Assembly (NCBI GenBank): GCA_036172665.1
Contig: CM069876.1
Coordinates: 49,569,001-49,633,000 of the forward strand
DNA: 64,000 bases
Source of the DNA: Prosopocoilus inquinatus
Taxonomy: Eukaryota; Arthropoda; Insecta; Coleoptera; Lucanidae
Direction of reading: 5' to 3'
Below, one piece after another: positions 45,159 through 57,291 of the stretch. The notes below the pieces were generated by a model, which searched no databases, was not told the DNA's origin, and worked only from the letters and a program-made list of their open reading frames with translations. A program made the translations under genes and the position numbers. Numbering within the stretch: the stretch's first letter is position 1; every line of letters starts with the position of its first letter.

Positions 45159-45957
45159 ACATGGTTAATTTTGGATTTGAGGAAACGCCACGCCTCCGCA
45201 GGTCTTTCCGTTTGATTTATGACCTATGTTCTTACTTTAAAACAATAACCTGTATACATGGGGAACGCGGGATTTTCAAAAATTTTCGAATTTAATTTTT
45301 AATTTGTAGTCAATTTCCTTTTTATTTCATTTTTTTTTGTTGGAAATGTTGCCAGATCGGACATGAATTGATCAAAGTTAAGTTTGTCAAGGAAATTTTA
45401 TTTTTATTTTTTATTTTTTCCCGAACAAGAAACGCCCGTGGAACACGGACCCTTTGTGTAAACGCAGGTGCGCTTCGCACATGCCTAGTATGAGATTTCA
45501 ATTGTTATTTTTTCGAGAAGCTCTTAATTTTTCTTTGTAGTACTAAGTATGCACTTCACTTGTTCAGTTTATTAACAGTTGTTTATATTGTGTTTCGCAA
45601 ATATTTTTTTTTTGTTAACAATTCGTTTTGAACGTGAGTTTGTGTTGTCAAATAAACAATGAATGTCGGTGACCACTAATCTCTTAAATGATAATTCAAT
45701 TGTTATTTTTTCTATTCCTGAATTCCTGCGATTCAGAAATTCCCGATCGTGAATAAAATAGTATATTCAACCGAGGAGAAAATAAATGTAAGCGCGTACT
45801 TTAACTTGTAAGACAAGAATAAATTTAAATCGAATTTAATTTTCTTTTTCTTTAATTTCATTATTCTTGCCCCCCCCCTTAATTTTTTTTTTGTTGCCGC
45901 TGAACTTAATTAATTAACCATTGTTAAAACCCGTTATAACAATCAGTCTCGTTTCAG
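45159..45957. other. Spacer between units 17 and 18
   Basis: ACGGACCCTTTGTGTAAACGCAGGTGCGCTT at 45449-45475 is a relic of the pre-acceptor flank seen at units 7-9. The motif GTTGCCGCTGAACTTA at 45893-45908 precedes the unit 18 acceptor. No gene is visible. Confidence 0.55.
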
Positions 45958-46975
45958 ACGCCAATCTAAAATCGTGAACAACGAAGCAGCAACGCTCGAA
46001 TGTCACAAAACAGAAAGCTCTTTGCTGCAGCACCTGCTGCTACACACCAGCGAGAAACCGTTCAGGTGCGTCGTTTGCGATTACAAATGTCGAATCTCCC
46101 GAGATCTGCGAAGCCACATGGCGATTCACACCGTCGAGAAGCCGTTCGGCTGCGACCTTTGCGATTACAAATGCGGAAAAGCCAGGAACTTAACGCGACA
46201 CAGGGTAACGCACTCCGGCGAGAAGACTTTCGCCTGCAACATTTGCGACTTCAAGTGCGGACGCTCCGGTAGCTTGAAACGACACAGGATGATACACACC
46301 GGCGAGAAGCCTTACGCCTGCGATCTCTGCGATTACAAATGTCGCGAGAAGAAGTCTTGGAAAATGCACAGGGCGACTCACACCGGCGAAAAGCCCCACG
46401 CGTGCGATCTCTGCGATTACAGGTGCGCGCAGGCCGGCACCCTAAAGCGACACAAGTTAACGCACGACCCCGCGAAACAGTTTGCCTGCGACATTTGCGA
46501 TTTCAAGTGTCGCCGGTCCGCGAACATGAAACGGCACACGCTAATGCACACCGGCGAGAAGCCTTTCGCCTGCGACCGTTGCGATTACAGGTGTCGAGAC
46601 AGGAAGACTTGGAGAGTGCACAAGTTAATACACACGGGCGAGAAACCGTTCAGCTGCGATCTGTGCGATTACAAGTGCGGACAACCTGGGAACTTGAAGC
46701 GACATAGGTTGACGCATACGGACGAGAAGCCTTTGGCTTGCGATCTTTGCGATTACAGGTGTCGGGAAAGGAAGTCTTGGAAGCTGCACATGTTGAAGCA
46801 CACGGGCGAGAGGCCTTTCGGTTGCGAGCTTTGCGATTACAAGTGCGGACAGGCGGGAAATTTGAAGCGACACATGCTGACGCACACCGGCGAGAGGCCT
46901 TTCGCTTGCGATCTTTGCGATTATAAGTGTCGGGTTCACGATCAACTGAAGCGGCACAAATTGACGGCACATTAA
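45958..46975 (+). CDS. C2H2 zinc-finger terminal exon, unit 18 (11 fingers)
   Basis: The acceptor TCTCGTTTCAG ends at 45957, and phase 2 begins RQSKIVNNEAATLECHKTESS. About 338 residues follow. The head finger is degenerate (one Cys, C-x-K). Eleven intact fingers then run to the end, the last with H-x4-H (HKLTAH). From finger 3 two helix types tend to alternate: [GR]SGSLKRH/QAGTLKRH/QPGNLKRH and [RK]KSWKLH/RKTWRVH. The linker after finger 5 is the atypical DPAKQF. AATAAA lies about 55 bases after the stop. Confidence 0.88.
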
Positions 46976-47182
46976 TGATAAATTATGGAAGAATATTTTT
47001 ATGTAATCGGAATTGATAAAACAAGTGAAAATAAACGCTTTGCTTGTTTATTGACTTTTAAATACATACACTAACACTTAAGTTGTGCCAGAAATTAAAA
47101 ATTTTAAATTAAAAATTAAACAACAAATGGCGCCACTGATTTTAAATAATTGATTTTATAAATATAATTATAATCATAGCAA

Positions 47183-47415
47183 GTCGTGCTTTGCATTGCG
47201 CTGTTGGTATAAATGAGTAAACAAAAGAACTTCTTAAATTGAGGTTAGATTGAAGAAGAACTGTCAAAGTTTGACAACTCGGACAGTATGACCAACCGTG
47301 GTTTGAACTGCGCAGTTGGTGTAATTGAGTAATGAAAACGACTTCTTGATTTGAGGTTAGATTAAAGAAGAATTGTCAAATTTTGACAACTCAGACAGTG
47401 TGACCAACTTGACCA
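47183..47415. repeat. ~112-bp direct duplication
   Basis: Two copies share TTGGTRTAAWTGAGTAA, TTGAGGTTAGATTRAAGAAG and TTTGACAACTC(G/A)GACAGT (starts 47183 and 47295). A short third beginning lies near 47415. The rest of 46976-48050 is AT-rich and has two TTTTGAATCACCCTGTA copies (47825-47875). Confidence 0.75.
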
Positions 47416-48050
47416 ACTGTGTTCATTGCAGCTCAAGGCCTGCTCTAATTATAAATTTAATTTATCGAAAACAAATATCGAAAATATCGACTGACTATGA
47501 TTGATTGATGTTCATTTTGTTAGATTGGCAACTGTTTTTGATGTTCATGATGTTAAGTTAATCATCTTTGATACAATTGTATTGGAAAAATAAAAGTTAT
47601 TGTTACTTTAACGCTCGTGTTTTGTTTCGTTTCGTTTCGTTTTTTTCTCGAGAGTTCCTTGCTGTTATGACGCAGTACACCTGTTCCAGTGACCACCAAC
47701 CAATTTACACCTGAATTTTCAATGCATTTTATCTTTATCTATTCATATTAAAACCACTACGCATACATTTATTTTTTCTTTATTTTTTCGAATGGCTATC
47801 TCTGGTTAACGGTTTGGACACTTATTTTGAATCACCCTGTATTAGAGTCAGACACTTATTTTGAATCACCCTGTAATAAAGTTTTGCGTAATATAAAAAA
47901 CAAACAATCCAAAGATCGAGACATCTCATGCGAACTTTCTCAGAAACTTTTTATTTAATTTTTTTTCAATTAAATTTCTTTTTTATTTTAAATTATTTTA
48001 TTTTAATTTTTTTTATTTTAAATATTTAAAACCTGCTCGTCTTGTTTCAG

Positions 48051-49245
48051 AGGTCAAGGAACACGTCGTACGCGTAAATCTAAATTCGAAACTGAAGGGC
48101 GTTCGGAAAAGCACGCGCCGACGCGCACCGACGAGAAGCCGCTTAGATGCGTCGTCTGCAATTATAAATGCCAAGTAGGCCAAACCTTGAACAGACACAT
48201 GCTGATACACACCGGCGAGAAACCGTTGAGCTGTGATCTCTGCGATTACAGGTGCCGACTGCCCGGACAATTGAAGCGGCACGGGCTGACGCACACCGAG
48301 GTGAAGCCGTTCGCCTGCGACCTCTGCGATTATAAATGCCGGATGGCCGACACCTTGAAAAATCATAAGCTGACGCACACCGGCGAGAAACCGTTCGCGT
48401 GCGACATGTGCGATTATAAATCCCGACAGGCCGGGCCCTTGAAGGGCCACATGCTGACGCACACCGGCCAGAAGCCGTTCGCCTGCGACCTCTGCGATTA
48501 CAAGTGCCGACTTGGCGGAAATTTGAAAAGGCACGCGCTGATTCACGTCGGCGGGATGCCTTTCGCTTGCGACCTCTGCGATTATAAATGCCGGACGACG
48601 GAATCTTTGAGACGGCATACGGTGACTCACACGGGCGAAAAGCCGCTTACTTGTGAAGTTTGCGATTACAAATGCTTTCGTGTAGGGGAATTGAAGCGGC
48701 ACGGGTTAACGCACACCAAGGAGAAGCCGTTTGCTTGCGACGTTTGCGATTTTAAATGCAGCCTATCCAGTACCTTGACGAGTCATAAGTTAACGCATAC
48801 CGGCGAGAAACCGTTTGCTTGCGGTCTTTGCGATTATAGATGCCGTCAGGCCGGAACCTTGAAAAGACATATGCTGAGGCATACCGACGAAAGGCCGTTC
48901 GCCTGCGATCTTTGCGATTTCAAGTGTCAAGTTGCCAGAACATTGAGACAACACAAATTAACTCATAGTTGTAAGATTTGCGGCGCCGAGTGTCTCTGCA
49001 GGCAAGCCTTGAAAGAGCACAAAATAATGCACACTGGCGAAAAACCATTCGGATGTGATCTTTGCGATTACAGATGTCGAAGGGCCGGCAATTTGAAAAA
49101 GCATAGGTTAATACATACCGACGAGAAACCGCTTGCTTGCGATGTTTGCGATTATAAATGCCGAGACGCCAGTAATTTGAAAAAGCATAGGTTGACACAT
49201 ACTAGTAAAAATCCTGTCGTTAATAGTAATACCTCCACGGGTTAG
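48051..49245 (+). CDS. C2H2 zinc-finger terminal exon, unit 19 (13 fingers)
   Basis: The acceptor CTTGTTTCAG ends at 48050, and phase 2 begins GQGTRRTRKSKFETEGRSEKH. About 397 residues carry thirteen fingers. The linker between fingers 10 and 11 is absent (HKLTHSCKIC), a derived feature shared with unit 22. Finger 11 is the CKIC type. The tail is TSKNPVVNSNTSTG. The unit and at least 350 bases of 3' flank are paralogous to unit 22 and its flank. The first Met is in finger 1. Confidence 0.89.
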
Positions 49246-49728
49246 TCTTGTCAATGAGAGATGTTATTGGTTGTGGGTACTCATAAGTGAAACTTGGTCA
49301 TAACTAGAGATCGGAATCACATATTTCAACGTCCTCAAAATTGTTTAAACGGACAATCTGGAAATCAGCCTGCCCCCCTCCCCTTGGACTTTCGAAATAA
49401 ATCAGAAACAAAGTGGAATTTGCTTTTGTGCCACTGGCATACCTGGAGTTTAGATGTATCACCCTGTATATTGAAAGCAAAACTTTTACGCCCCATGTTT
49501 ACAAAAAAAAAATTATTTAAAATCGGTCCTGATATTTTTTTTACAATCATTAATTTATCATCCAGTATATTAAAGCTGTTTAAAACTATTTCATAAAAAC
49601 AATAATTGTATAAATTTATTAAATATAAATTAATTAATTAACTATAGTGTTAATTCTTTATCCTAATGCATTTTTTTGTTGTCGCGAAATTGTCAAAGCT
49701 CGTCATTACAGCCTGCTTTTTGTTTCAG
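49246..49728 (+). repeat. Duplicated 3' flank (paralogue of 54261-54880)
   Basis: Shared words in the same order include GTCAATGAGAGATGT, CATAACTAGAGATCGGAA, ATCACCCTGTA and AAAATCGGTCCTGATAT. The copy after unit 22 has an extra ~190-base insert. No gene is visible in it. Confidence 0.7.
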
Positions 49729-50872
49729 ATTCTCATTTAGCACCACATCCGATCTGCACACTCTGACACATACCGGCGAGGAACCATTCAGATGCGTCGT
49801 GTGCGATTTTAAATGCCGAATATCCGACGATCTGGAAAGACACATGCTAAAACACACCGGCGAGAAGCCGTTCAGTTGCGACCTCTGCGAATTCAAATGC
49901 GACCGAGCCGGAAACTTCAAGCGACACGTCCTAAGACACACCGGACAGAAACCGTTTGCCTGCGATCTTTGCGATTACAAGTGCCGACAAAGGAGTTCCT
50001 GGCAGCTGCACAAGCTAAAACACACCGGCGATAAGCCCTTTTGTTGTACGATTTGCAACTCCAAATTCCTGGCCAAGAACACCCTGAAGCAGCATCTGCT
50101 AACGCACACCGATGAAAAACCGTTCGGTTGCGACCTTTGCGATTACAAGTGCGGACGGGCCGAGCGCCTGAAACAACACAGGTTAACGCACACCGGAGAG
50201 AAACCGTTCGCCTGCGAGCTCTGCGATTTTATGTGCCGACAGCCCGGACAGTTGAAGCGACACTTGCTAATACACACCGGCGAGAAGCCCCTTGCGTGCG
50301 ATGTTTGCGATTTTCGATGCCGACAGGCCGGCGAGTTGAGGAGGCACTCGTTAATTCACACCGGCGAGAAGCCCTTCGCATGCGATCTCTGCGATTTTAA
50401 GTGCCGGCAGGCCGATCATCTGAAAGCGCACGTGTTAGTGCACACCGGCGAGAAGCCGTTTGCTTGCGAACTTTGCGATTATAAATGCCGTCGCGCTGAC
50501 ACACTGAAATCCCATAAACTGACGCACACCGGCGAGAAGCCGTTCGCCTGCGATCTCTGCGATTTTAAATGTCGGCACGCCAGGAGCTTGAAGACGCACA
50601 AGCTAACGCACACCGACGCGAAACCGTTCGCTTGCGATCTCTGCGATTTTAGGTGCCGACATGCTGGAAGCTTGAAGACTCACAGGCTGACGCATACCGG
50701 CGAGAGGCCGTTTGCCTGCGATCTCTGCGATTTTAAATGTCGACAGGCCGGGAAGTTGAAAGGACACATGTTGATACATACCGGCGAGAAACCTTTTACA
50801 TGCGATCTTTGCGATTATAAGTGCCGGCAGGGAGGAAACTTGAAGCATCACATGTTAACGCACATCGCCTAG
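49729..50872 (+). CDS. C2H2 zinc-finger terminal exon, unit 20 (13 fingers)
   Basis: The acceptor TTTTTGTTTCAG ends at 49728, and phase 2 begins FSFSTTSDLHTLTHTGEEPF; that stretch is the His half of a lost head finger. About 380 residues carry thirteen intact fingers, and the last six or so have very similar helices (RQADHLKAH, RHARSLKTH, RHAGSLKTH, RQAGKLKGH). The protein ends THIA. Linkers are almost all TGEKP. The first Met is in finger 1. GTCGCGAAATTGTC at 49681 is a weak version of the pre-acceptor motif. Confidence 0.89.
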
Positions 50873-51111
50873 AAGCAATGTTGCCAAGTTAGGGGATTTT
50901 AATTTGTTTTCTTCTCAAATCATTAGCCATTACCAGGGTAGGTCAAATTTGACACTTTTAAAGGGGAACCCCAGTTATCATAAACATGAATGAAACAATT
51001 TAATAAAAATTTTCTCTTCCATTTTCCTCATTTTTTCATCTGGAATTTGTTTCTGCATTTTTAAATTATTTTTTTGATAATTCCTATCATTGAGGTTATG
51101 TTTTGTTTCAG

Positions 51112-52249
51112 ATGTCAACGGCTTCCCAAATCCAACAACAGAAGGCCGTATCGCACACTCAGAACTAAACTTATAAATGACAGATCTTTAGTAAAACACG
51201 CGTCAACACGCACCGACGAGAAGCCGTTCCACTGCGCAATTTGCAATAATTACAAGTGCAGATTTAAAAGCCAACTGAAGCAGCACGTGTGCAGACACAC
51301 GCGCGAGAAGCCGTTTCGCTGCAAGATTTGCAATTGCAGGTACGCTAACACGGCGACCTTGAAACGACACGTTCTAACGCACACCGGCGAGAAGCCTTTC
51401 AGTTGTGAGCATTGCGACTACAAATCGAGACGAGCCGAAAACTTGAAGCAGCACAGGTTGAGACATACCGGCGAGAAGCCTTTTGCCTGCGACCTCTGCG
51501 ATTACAAATGTCGCATTGGAAAATATCTGACGCTGCACAAGTTAAGACACACTGGCGAAACACGATTCGCCTGTCATCTTTGCGATTACAAGTGCGTGCG
51601 AACCGAAGATTGGAAACAACACGTCTTAACACATGCCGGGAAGAAGCCTCTTGCTTGCGATCTCTGCGATTATAAATGCCGGCAAGCCGCTACGTTGAAA
51701 AGACACGCGCTGGTTCACACCGGCGAGAAGCCTTTCGCGTGCAATTTTTGCGATCGGAGATTTCGAAAAAGCAGAGATTGGAAACTGCACAAGCTTAAGC
51801 ACACCGGCGGAAAACCGTTCTGCTGTAAGATCTGCGATTTTGAATGCCTATATAAGAACATCTTGAAGCGGCACGTGCTGATACACACCGGCGAGAAACG
51901 GTTCGCTTGTGACTTTTGCGATTATAGGTGTCGAAGGATCGAGAATTTGAAGGAGCACGTTTTGACGCACAGCGACGACAAGCCGTTCGCCTGCGAACTT
52001 TGCGATCGGAAGTATCGGCAAGCGGGGAGCTTGAGAAGACATGTGTTGCTGCACGCCGCAGAGATGCCTTACGCTTGCGATCTTTGCGATTACAAATGTG
52101 CACAGTTGGCGAACATGAAGCGGCACGGCTTAATACACACCGGCGAGAAGCCGTTTGCTTGCGATCTTTGTGATTACAGATGTCGGGAGAGGGGAAATTT
52201 AAAACGGCATATGTTGAAACACACTGGCGATAAACTGTCTAGTTGTTAG
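51112..52249 (+). CDS. C2H2 zinc-finger terminal exon, unit 21 (12 fingers)
   Basis: The acceptor TTTTGTTTCAG ends at 51111, and phase 2 begins CQRLPKSNNRRPYRTLRTK. About 378 residues follow. A Cys-less head remnant (RSLVKHASTR) precedes twelve fingers; finger 1 has an extra residue (CAICNNYKC). No in-frame Met occurs until after finger 10 (AEMPYAC), so this exon cannot encode its array without an upstream start. It ends TGDKLSSC with a TAG. The next bases still encode a finger start (ICNCKC), so the stop is probably a recent truncation. Confidence 0.89.
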
Positions 52250-53095
52250 ATTTGCAACTGCAAATGTTTTAGAAACTGAATTTATTACACGCACCGACGA
52301 GAAACCATTCGACCGAGATTAGAAATTCCGATGCGCCGGAACTGCTAATTTGCTTTCTAAAATTAGGGAAAAAATGGGCAATTGTTTCAAATATGTTAAA
52401 AAAAATTGCATAATCTAAGTGAATTGTGAAAAGTTTATCACGTGTTTAATCAAAAAAAGTCTTAAATTTTTTTTTTCTTTCACTTCAATTTGTCAATCCC
52501 AGTCAGGTCAAAAAGCGATCGCAGGATGTCGCTACTTGAATTAAAAAAAAAATGGCGTTGAAGTCTTTAATATAGGCAACCAAGCAAGCAGCTGTGTTCG
52601 TTTGGTTGCCTATATTTTGTTTGGTTAAAAAAAGCATTTTGTTCACAAATAAATGCAAATCTACAGCTGGCAAACGGCCATCGAGTTTTTAAGAAGTCCT
52701 GATCATTATAATTTGTTTTCTTTGATGTTTTGAAATTTGTATTCATTATTTGGATAAACGAAATAAAAAAAAATTGCTACATTTTTGCCTGCTGACGTAA
52801 CCTATTTCTTTGAAATAACTTTCTTTGGTTTATTAAGAGCCACTTACTCTCCTGAGCCTGAAAACTAACAAATACGCTTTCAGTTTTCAGTTGTTTTGAA
52901 GCGATGAAACATTTTCTTTGACTTTAGAATTTCTCAAAAGTTCAAGGACATTCTAAGCCGGAGCATGCGCACTACGCAAAAGCCTTGGCTTTTGTAATAC
53001 ACATGCTCTTTGGACTGCCGTCTTGAATTAGTTCTTTTATTTTGCGCGTAGTTTGGTTGTCGCCGAACTAACAACCCGTTTGTCGTTTGTTTCAG
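52250..53095. other. Spacer with a short perfect hairpin
   Basis: Finger relics occur to about 52330. At 52569-52616 AATATAGGCAACCAA pairs with TTGGTTGCCTATATT around an 18-base loop. GTCGCCGAAC at 53059-53068 is the conserved pre-acceptor motif before unit 22. No gene is visible. Confidence 0.6.
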
Positions 53096-54260
53096 ACGTC
53101 AACGTTCTGCCAAATTTGCAATGGCGAAACGAACACCTCGTCCTAAACTTAAAACCGAAAGGTCTTCAGAAAAACACACCGACGAAAAGCCGCTCAGATG
53201 CGCCGTATGCAATTATAAATGTCGAGAACCCCAAACCTTAAACAGGCACATGCTGATACATACCAGCGAAAAACCGTTCAGTTGTAATCTCTGCGATTAC
53301 AAGTGTCGCCTGCTCAGACATTTGAAGCGACACGTGCTGACGCACACCAAGGTAAAGCCGTTCGCCTGCGACCTCTGCGATTATAAGTGCCGAGCGGCCG
53401 AGACCTTGAAAAGTCATAAGCTGACGCACACCGGGAAAGAACCGTTCGCGTGCGACCTGTGCGATTATAAATCGCGACAGGTCGGGCCCTTGAAGAGACA
53501 CAAGTTGACGCACACCGGTCAGAAGCTGTTCGCCTGCGATCTCTGTGATTACAAGTGCCGACGTGCCGGCGATTTGGAACAGCACGCGCTGATTCACATC
53601 AGCGAGATACCTTTCGCCTGCGACCTCTGCGCTTATAAATGCCGGACGACGGAATCGTTGAGGCGGCATATGGTGACGCACATGGGCGAAAAACCGCTTG
53701 CCTGTAAACTTTGCGATTACAAGTGCTTTGGCAAAGGGGAGCTAAAACAGCACGGGTTAACACACACCAAAGAGAAGCCGTTTGCCTGCGACGTTTGCGA
53801 TTTTAAATGCAGCTTGGCCAGCATCTTGAGGACTCATAAGCTAACGCACACCGGCGAGAAACCGTTTGCTTGCGGGCTTTGCGAATATAGGTGCCGCCAG
53901 GTCGGAACCTTGAAAAGACATAGGCAGAGCCACACCGACGAGAGGCCGTTCGCTTGCGATCTTTGCGATTTTAAATGTCGAGATGATACGACTCTGAAGA
54001 AACACAAGTTAACTCGCAGTTGTAAGATTTGCGGCGCCAAGTGCCCGTGCAGGCAGGCCCTGAAAGAGCACAGATTAACGCACACCGCCGAGAAACCGTT
54101 CGGGTGTGATCTTTGCGATTACAGGTGTCGGATTGCCGGCAATTTGAAAAAGCATAGGTTGATACACAGCGACGAGAAGCCGTTTGCTTGCGATGTTTGC
54201 GAGTATAAATGCCGAGATGCCAGTAATTTGAAAAAGCATAAGTTAACGCATACTGGTTAG
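53096..54260 (+). CDS. C2H2 zinc-finger terminal exon, unit 22 (12 intact + 1 impaired finger)
   Basis: The acceptor GTTTGTTTCAG ends at 53095, and phase 2 begins RQRSAKFAMAKRTPRPKLKTE. About 387 residues follow. It is the paralogue of unit 19 finger by finger. Finger 10 ends HKLTR instead of HKLTH, losing its second zinc His, next to the missing linker shared with unit 19. A Met precedes the fingers (FAMAKR, 53121), so translation could in principle start in this exon. The tail is HTG and stop; the homologous SNTST tail of unit 19 continues after the stop here. Confidence 0.88.
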
Positions 54261-55172
54261 AATCCCGTCGCTAATAATAATACCTCGACAGGTTAGTTTC
54301 GTCAATGAGAGATGTACATTGGAACATGAGTGTTCGTAAGTGAAGCTTGAACATAACTAGAGATCGGAAACACATATTTCTACGTCATCAAAGAGGTTTA
54401 AAAACAAACAATCTGAAAGTCGGTCTTTCCGCCCCCCCTCCCTCAGAACCCCTACAAATAAATCAAAAACGAAGTGAAATTTGCGATTGTGGCAATGGCG
54501 TGGCTTAAGAGTCAAGTCGCCGACTTGCAAAATTTTTATCGACGCCTTCATCGTTATACAGGGTGTAATTTAATAATTGCAAAAAAAAAAAATTGGAGGG
54601 GTTGTCCTCTAGTTAATTTTAAGGTAAAAAAACAGCTTGAGTATTATGTTGTTATGTTACTACGGCTTGATACCAGATTAAATTAAATTTTACGAAAATT
54701 AAAAAATTAAATAAAATCAAAATTCAGATGCATCACCCTGTACATCAAAAGCGACGCCTTTACGCCAAATGATCACAGGATTTTTATCTTTTATTTTTTG
54801 CTTAAAATCGGTCCTGATATCATTTTTTTTCCAATCATTAAGTTCCATCCGGTGTATTAAAGAAATTATACAGGGTGTGTCGGGGTCAAGTTTTAATATT
54901 TCAGGACGTGATAGTTTTGATCATTTTGAATAAGAAAGTTCATTTAAACGTGTGTCCAATTTTCAATGGTTTCGGAGATATCGTCGTTTTAAGGAAATCG
55001 AAAATTAAAAGAAAGAGAACTGCGTCACCCTAACAGTGATTTATTCAAGGCGCCATCTTTTAACCGAGAGCGAAAGCTGCTTAAATCGATTTCGTGTACA
55101 AGTTACAGTCGCATTAATTAATTAAATATAAATTGTTTTAATTTCTTATCCGCGCGCTATTACATCTTATGG
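54261..55172. other. Spacer after unit 22
   Basis: The first ~600 bases are the duplicated flank shared with unit 19, interrupted by an insert near 54530-54720. TACAGGGTGT words occur at 54556 and 54869, and ATCACCCTGTA at 54731. No gene is visible. Confidence 0.6.
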
Positions 55173-55739
55173 CACAAATACCTTACGGCCTACACCTGGT
55201 GTATATACAGGGTGTAACTTTAATGAGGGGCCAAACTTTAAGGGCCAGTTCCTCACATCGAAATATGAAAAAAAGTTTATATAAACATAGGTCCGCAAAC
55301 GCATAGTTTCTGAGATATAACAAAATCATCGTAGGCAGCCACGATTTCATATTTGAAATCTCATAACTTTCCCGAACAATTTTCCCGAATAACATTTCCG
55401 CGTATCTTGAAAAATAAGGGCACTTTACTCTTACGTCGATTTCAAACATTTCGATCTCCTCGGTATATGACGATAGATATTCAAATTTTGATAAGCGTAT
55501 TTTAGGTTCGGGAAGATGCGGGAACTTTCGTAAAGAATACATTTTTCTGAGAAATCGAAAACAAAAAAGTTTCCCAACTTTATTCCGGACCCTGTATCTC
55601 AGAAACTATGCGCTTGCCGACGTATGTTTATATGAACTTTTTTTCATAGTTCGACATGAGGAACTAGCCCTTAAAGTTTGGCCCCTCATTAAAGTTACAC
55701 CCTGTATATATACCAGGTGTAGGCCATAAGGTATTTGTG
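55173..55739. mobile_element. Inverted-repeat element (~150-bp arms)
   Basis: CACAAATACCTTACGGCCTA at the left pairs with TAGGCCATAAGGTATTTGTG at the right. The arms continue through TACAGGGTGTAACTTTAATG and GAGGGGCCAAACTTTAAGGG to a GCATAGTTTCTGAGATA/GTATCTCAGAAACTATGC junction near 55320 and 55595. The middle is about 275 bases with no convincing coding sequence. Confidence 0.8.
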
Positions 55740-55942
55740 ACAACAAAGCTGATTGTAGCTGATTGTTATCTCAATCCCGAATTAGTTTTAGATAAGAATT
55801 TAAAGTATTTTTTTTATGTAACGTCCAATCTAATAAAGTCTTTGATTATTATTACTGAGACTCTTTAATTCTGTTAATATACAGGGTGAGTCACAGAGCG
55901 CACTTTCTTCGACGACTCACGGATCACTTACGTAGAGCAGAC

Positions 55943-56075
55943 GAAAATTGGAAACAACGCTCTTTAAAACGTACCTGCGAAAAGCCTTTTGTGATTACAA
56001 ACGTCGAGGTAGAAGATCTTGGAAACTGCATAGATTGAAACACACCGGTGAAATTACATCCGAATCATCACGTAC
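55943..56075 (+). pseudogene. Zinc-finger relic
   Basis: LKTYLRKAFCDYKRRGRRSWKLHRLKHTGEI is a single finger with a lost first Cys pair and a remaining linker, open in one frame for about 40 codons, without an acceptor just upstream. Confidence 0.6.
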
Positions 56076-56285
56076 TCTTCCACTTTTTTTCGTCCTTACT
56101 TCTTTGGGTTTCAAACATATCTATTTATTTATTGTTTGTTTATTTATTTATTTATATGAAAAAATTGGTTTCCCCTTCCTAGCGTTAGTCGCCGCACTTA
56201 CTACAACCCCTTACTAAAACCTGTTATTAAAATGAATCTTGTTTCAGATGTCAACGGCCCTTTCTAAGTCTTCTTCTTGTTTCAG

Positions 56286-56991
56286 ATTCCAACGGACCTC
56301 TCAGTTAAAAACTACTGCGCACAACCGCGAACACTTGCCGAAACACACCGGCGAAAAGACATCCAGTTCCGATCGTCGTGATAACAAATGTCGAAGTAAA
56401 AGAAAACCGTTTTGTTGCAACATCTGCGGCTACGCTTGTTCGAACAAGAACACGTTCAAGCGACATACTTTAACACACACCGACGAGAAGCCGTTAATTT
56501 GTGGACAGTGCGATTACAAGTGTCGCGAACCGATAAACATGAAACGGCACGTCTTAATACACACCGGCGAGAAGCCTTTCGCCTGCGATTTCTGCGATTA
56601 CAAATGCCGACAGTCTGCAACTTTGAGGCAACACGTCTTAATACACACCGGGGAGAAGCCCTTCGCTTGCGATCTCTGCGATTATAAATGCCGACGGTCT
56701 GGAACCTTGGGATTGCACAGGGCGACGCACACCGGCGAGAAACCGTTCGCTTGCGACCTGTGCCCTTATAAGTGCTTGCGGATCACAAACATGAAGCAGC
56801 ACAGGTTAACGCACACGGACGAGAAGCCTTTCGCCTGCGACCTTTGCGATTATAAATTCCGACACGCCGTTACCTTGAAGAAACATAGGTTGACGCACAC
56901 CGGCGAGAAGCCTTTCGCTTGCGATCTCTGCGATTATAAGTTCCGTCAATCCGGAAGCCTGAAGCGACACAAATTGACGCACGCTAAATAG
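56286..56991 (+). CDS. C2H2 zinc-finger terminal exon, unit 23 (7 fingers, duplicated acceptor)
   Basis: Two acceptors lie 38 bases apart: CTTGTTTCAG ending 56247 and CTTGTTTCAG ending 56285, each followed by a family-type exon start. Phase 2 from the second opens the array (FQRTSQLKTTAHNREH, about 234 residues). Phase 2 from the first reaches a stop after about 19 codons. Seven intact fingers follow a degenerate one (SSSDRRDNKCRSKR). The last five fingers and the 3' flank match unit 24. An ATG at 56248 is in frame with the array if the second intron border is read through. Confidence 0.85.
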
Positions 56992-57291
56992 AAGTCGGTG
57001 CCAACTATAACAATACGATTCGAAGAAATTTATTTTCTATTTTATTTTTTGAATATTCACCTAATCTTGTAAGTGTGTGAAGTTGATTAATAAAAAAATT
57101 GAAAAAAAAAAAACATGAAAGTCTGAGATGAGAAGCAGTTTTTTTATGTACAGCACCACAAAGACTAAATCAAGACTTCGCTAGACTAAACAACGACAAG
57201 AGCGTTTTTGCTAATAGTACCTTGATCCGTAATTCTTATTTATTTATTTATTTATTTTTAAGTTGATTATACAGCGAGTATTTTATTTCAG
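56992..57291 (+). repeat. 3' flank of unit 23, duplicated after unit 24
   Basis: TTTATTTTTTGAATATTCAC, TAATCTTGTAA, ATGTACAGCA(C/T)CACAAAGAC and CTTCGCTAGACTAAACAACG occur in the same order at 58270-58430. The last 50 bases before the acceptor instead match those before unit 25. Confidence 0.8.

Noticed and set aside
55183..55542. Minus-strand open frame of 119 codons in the 55.2-55.7 kb inverted-repeat element
   Set aside because: It covers one arm and part of the loop and shows no transposase motif that I can recognise; support is insufficient.
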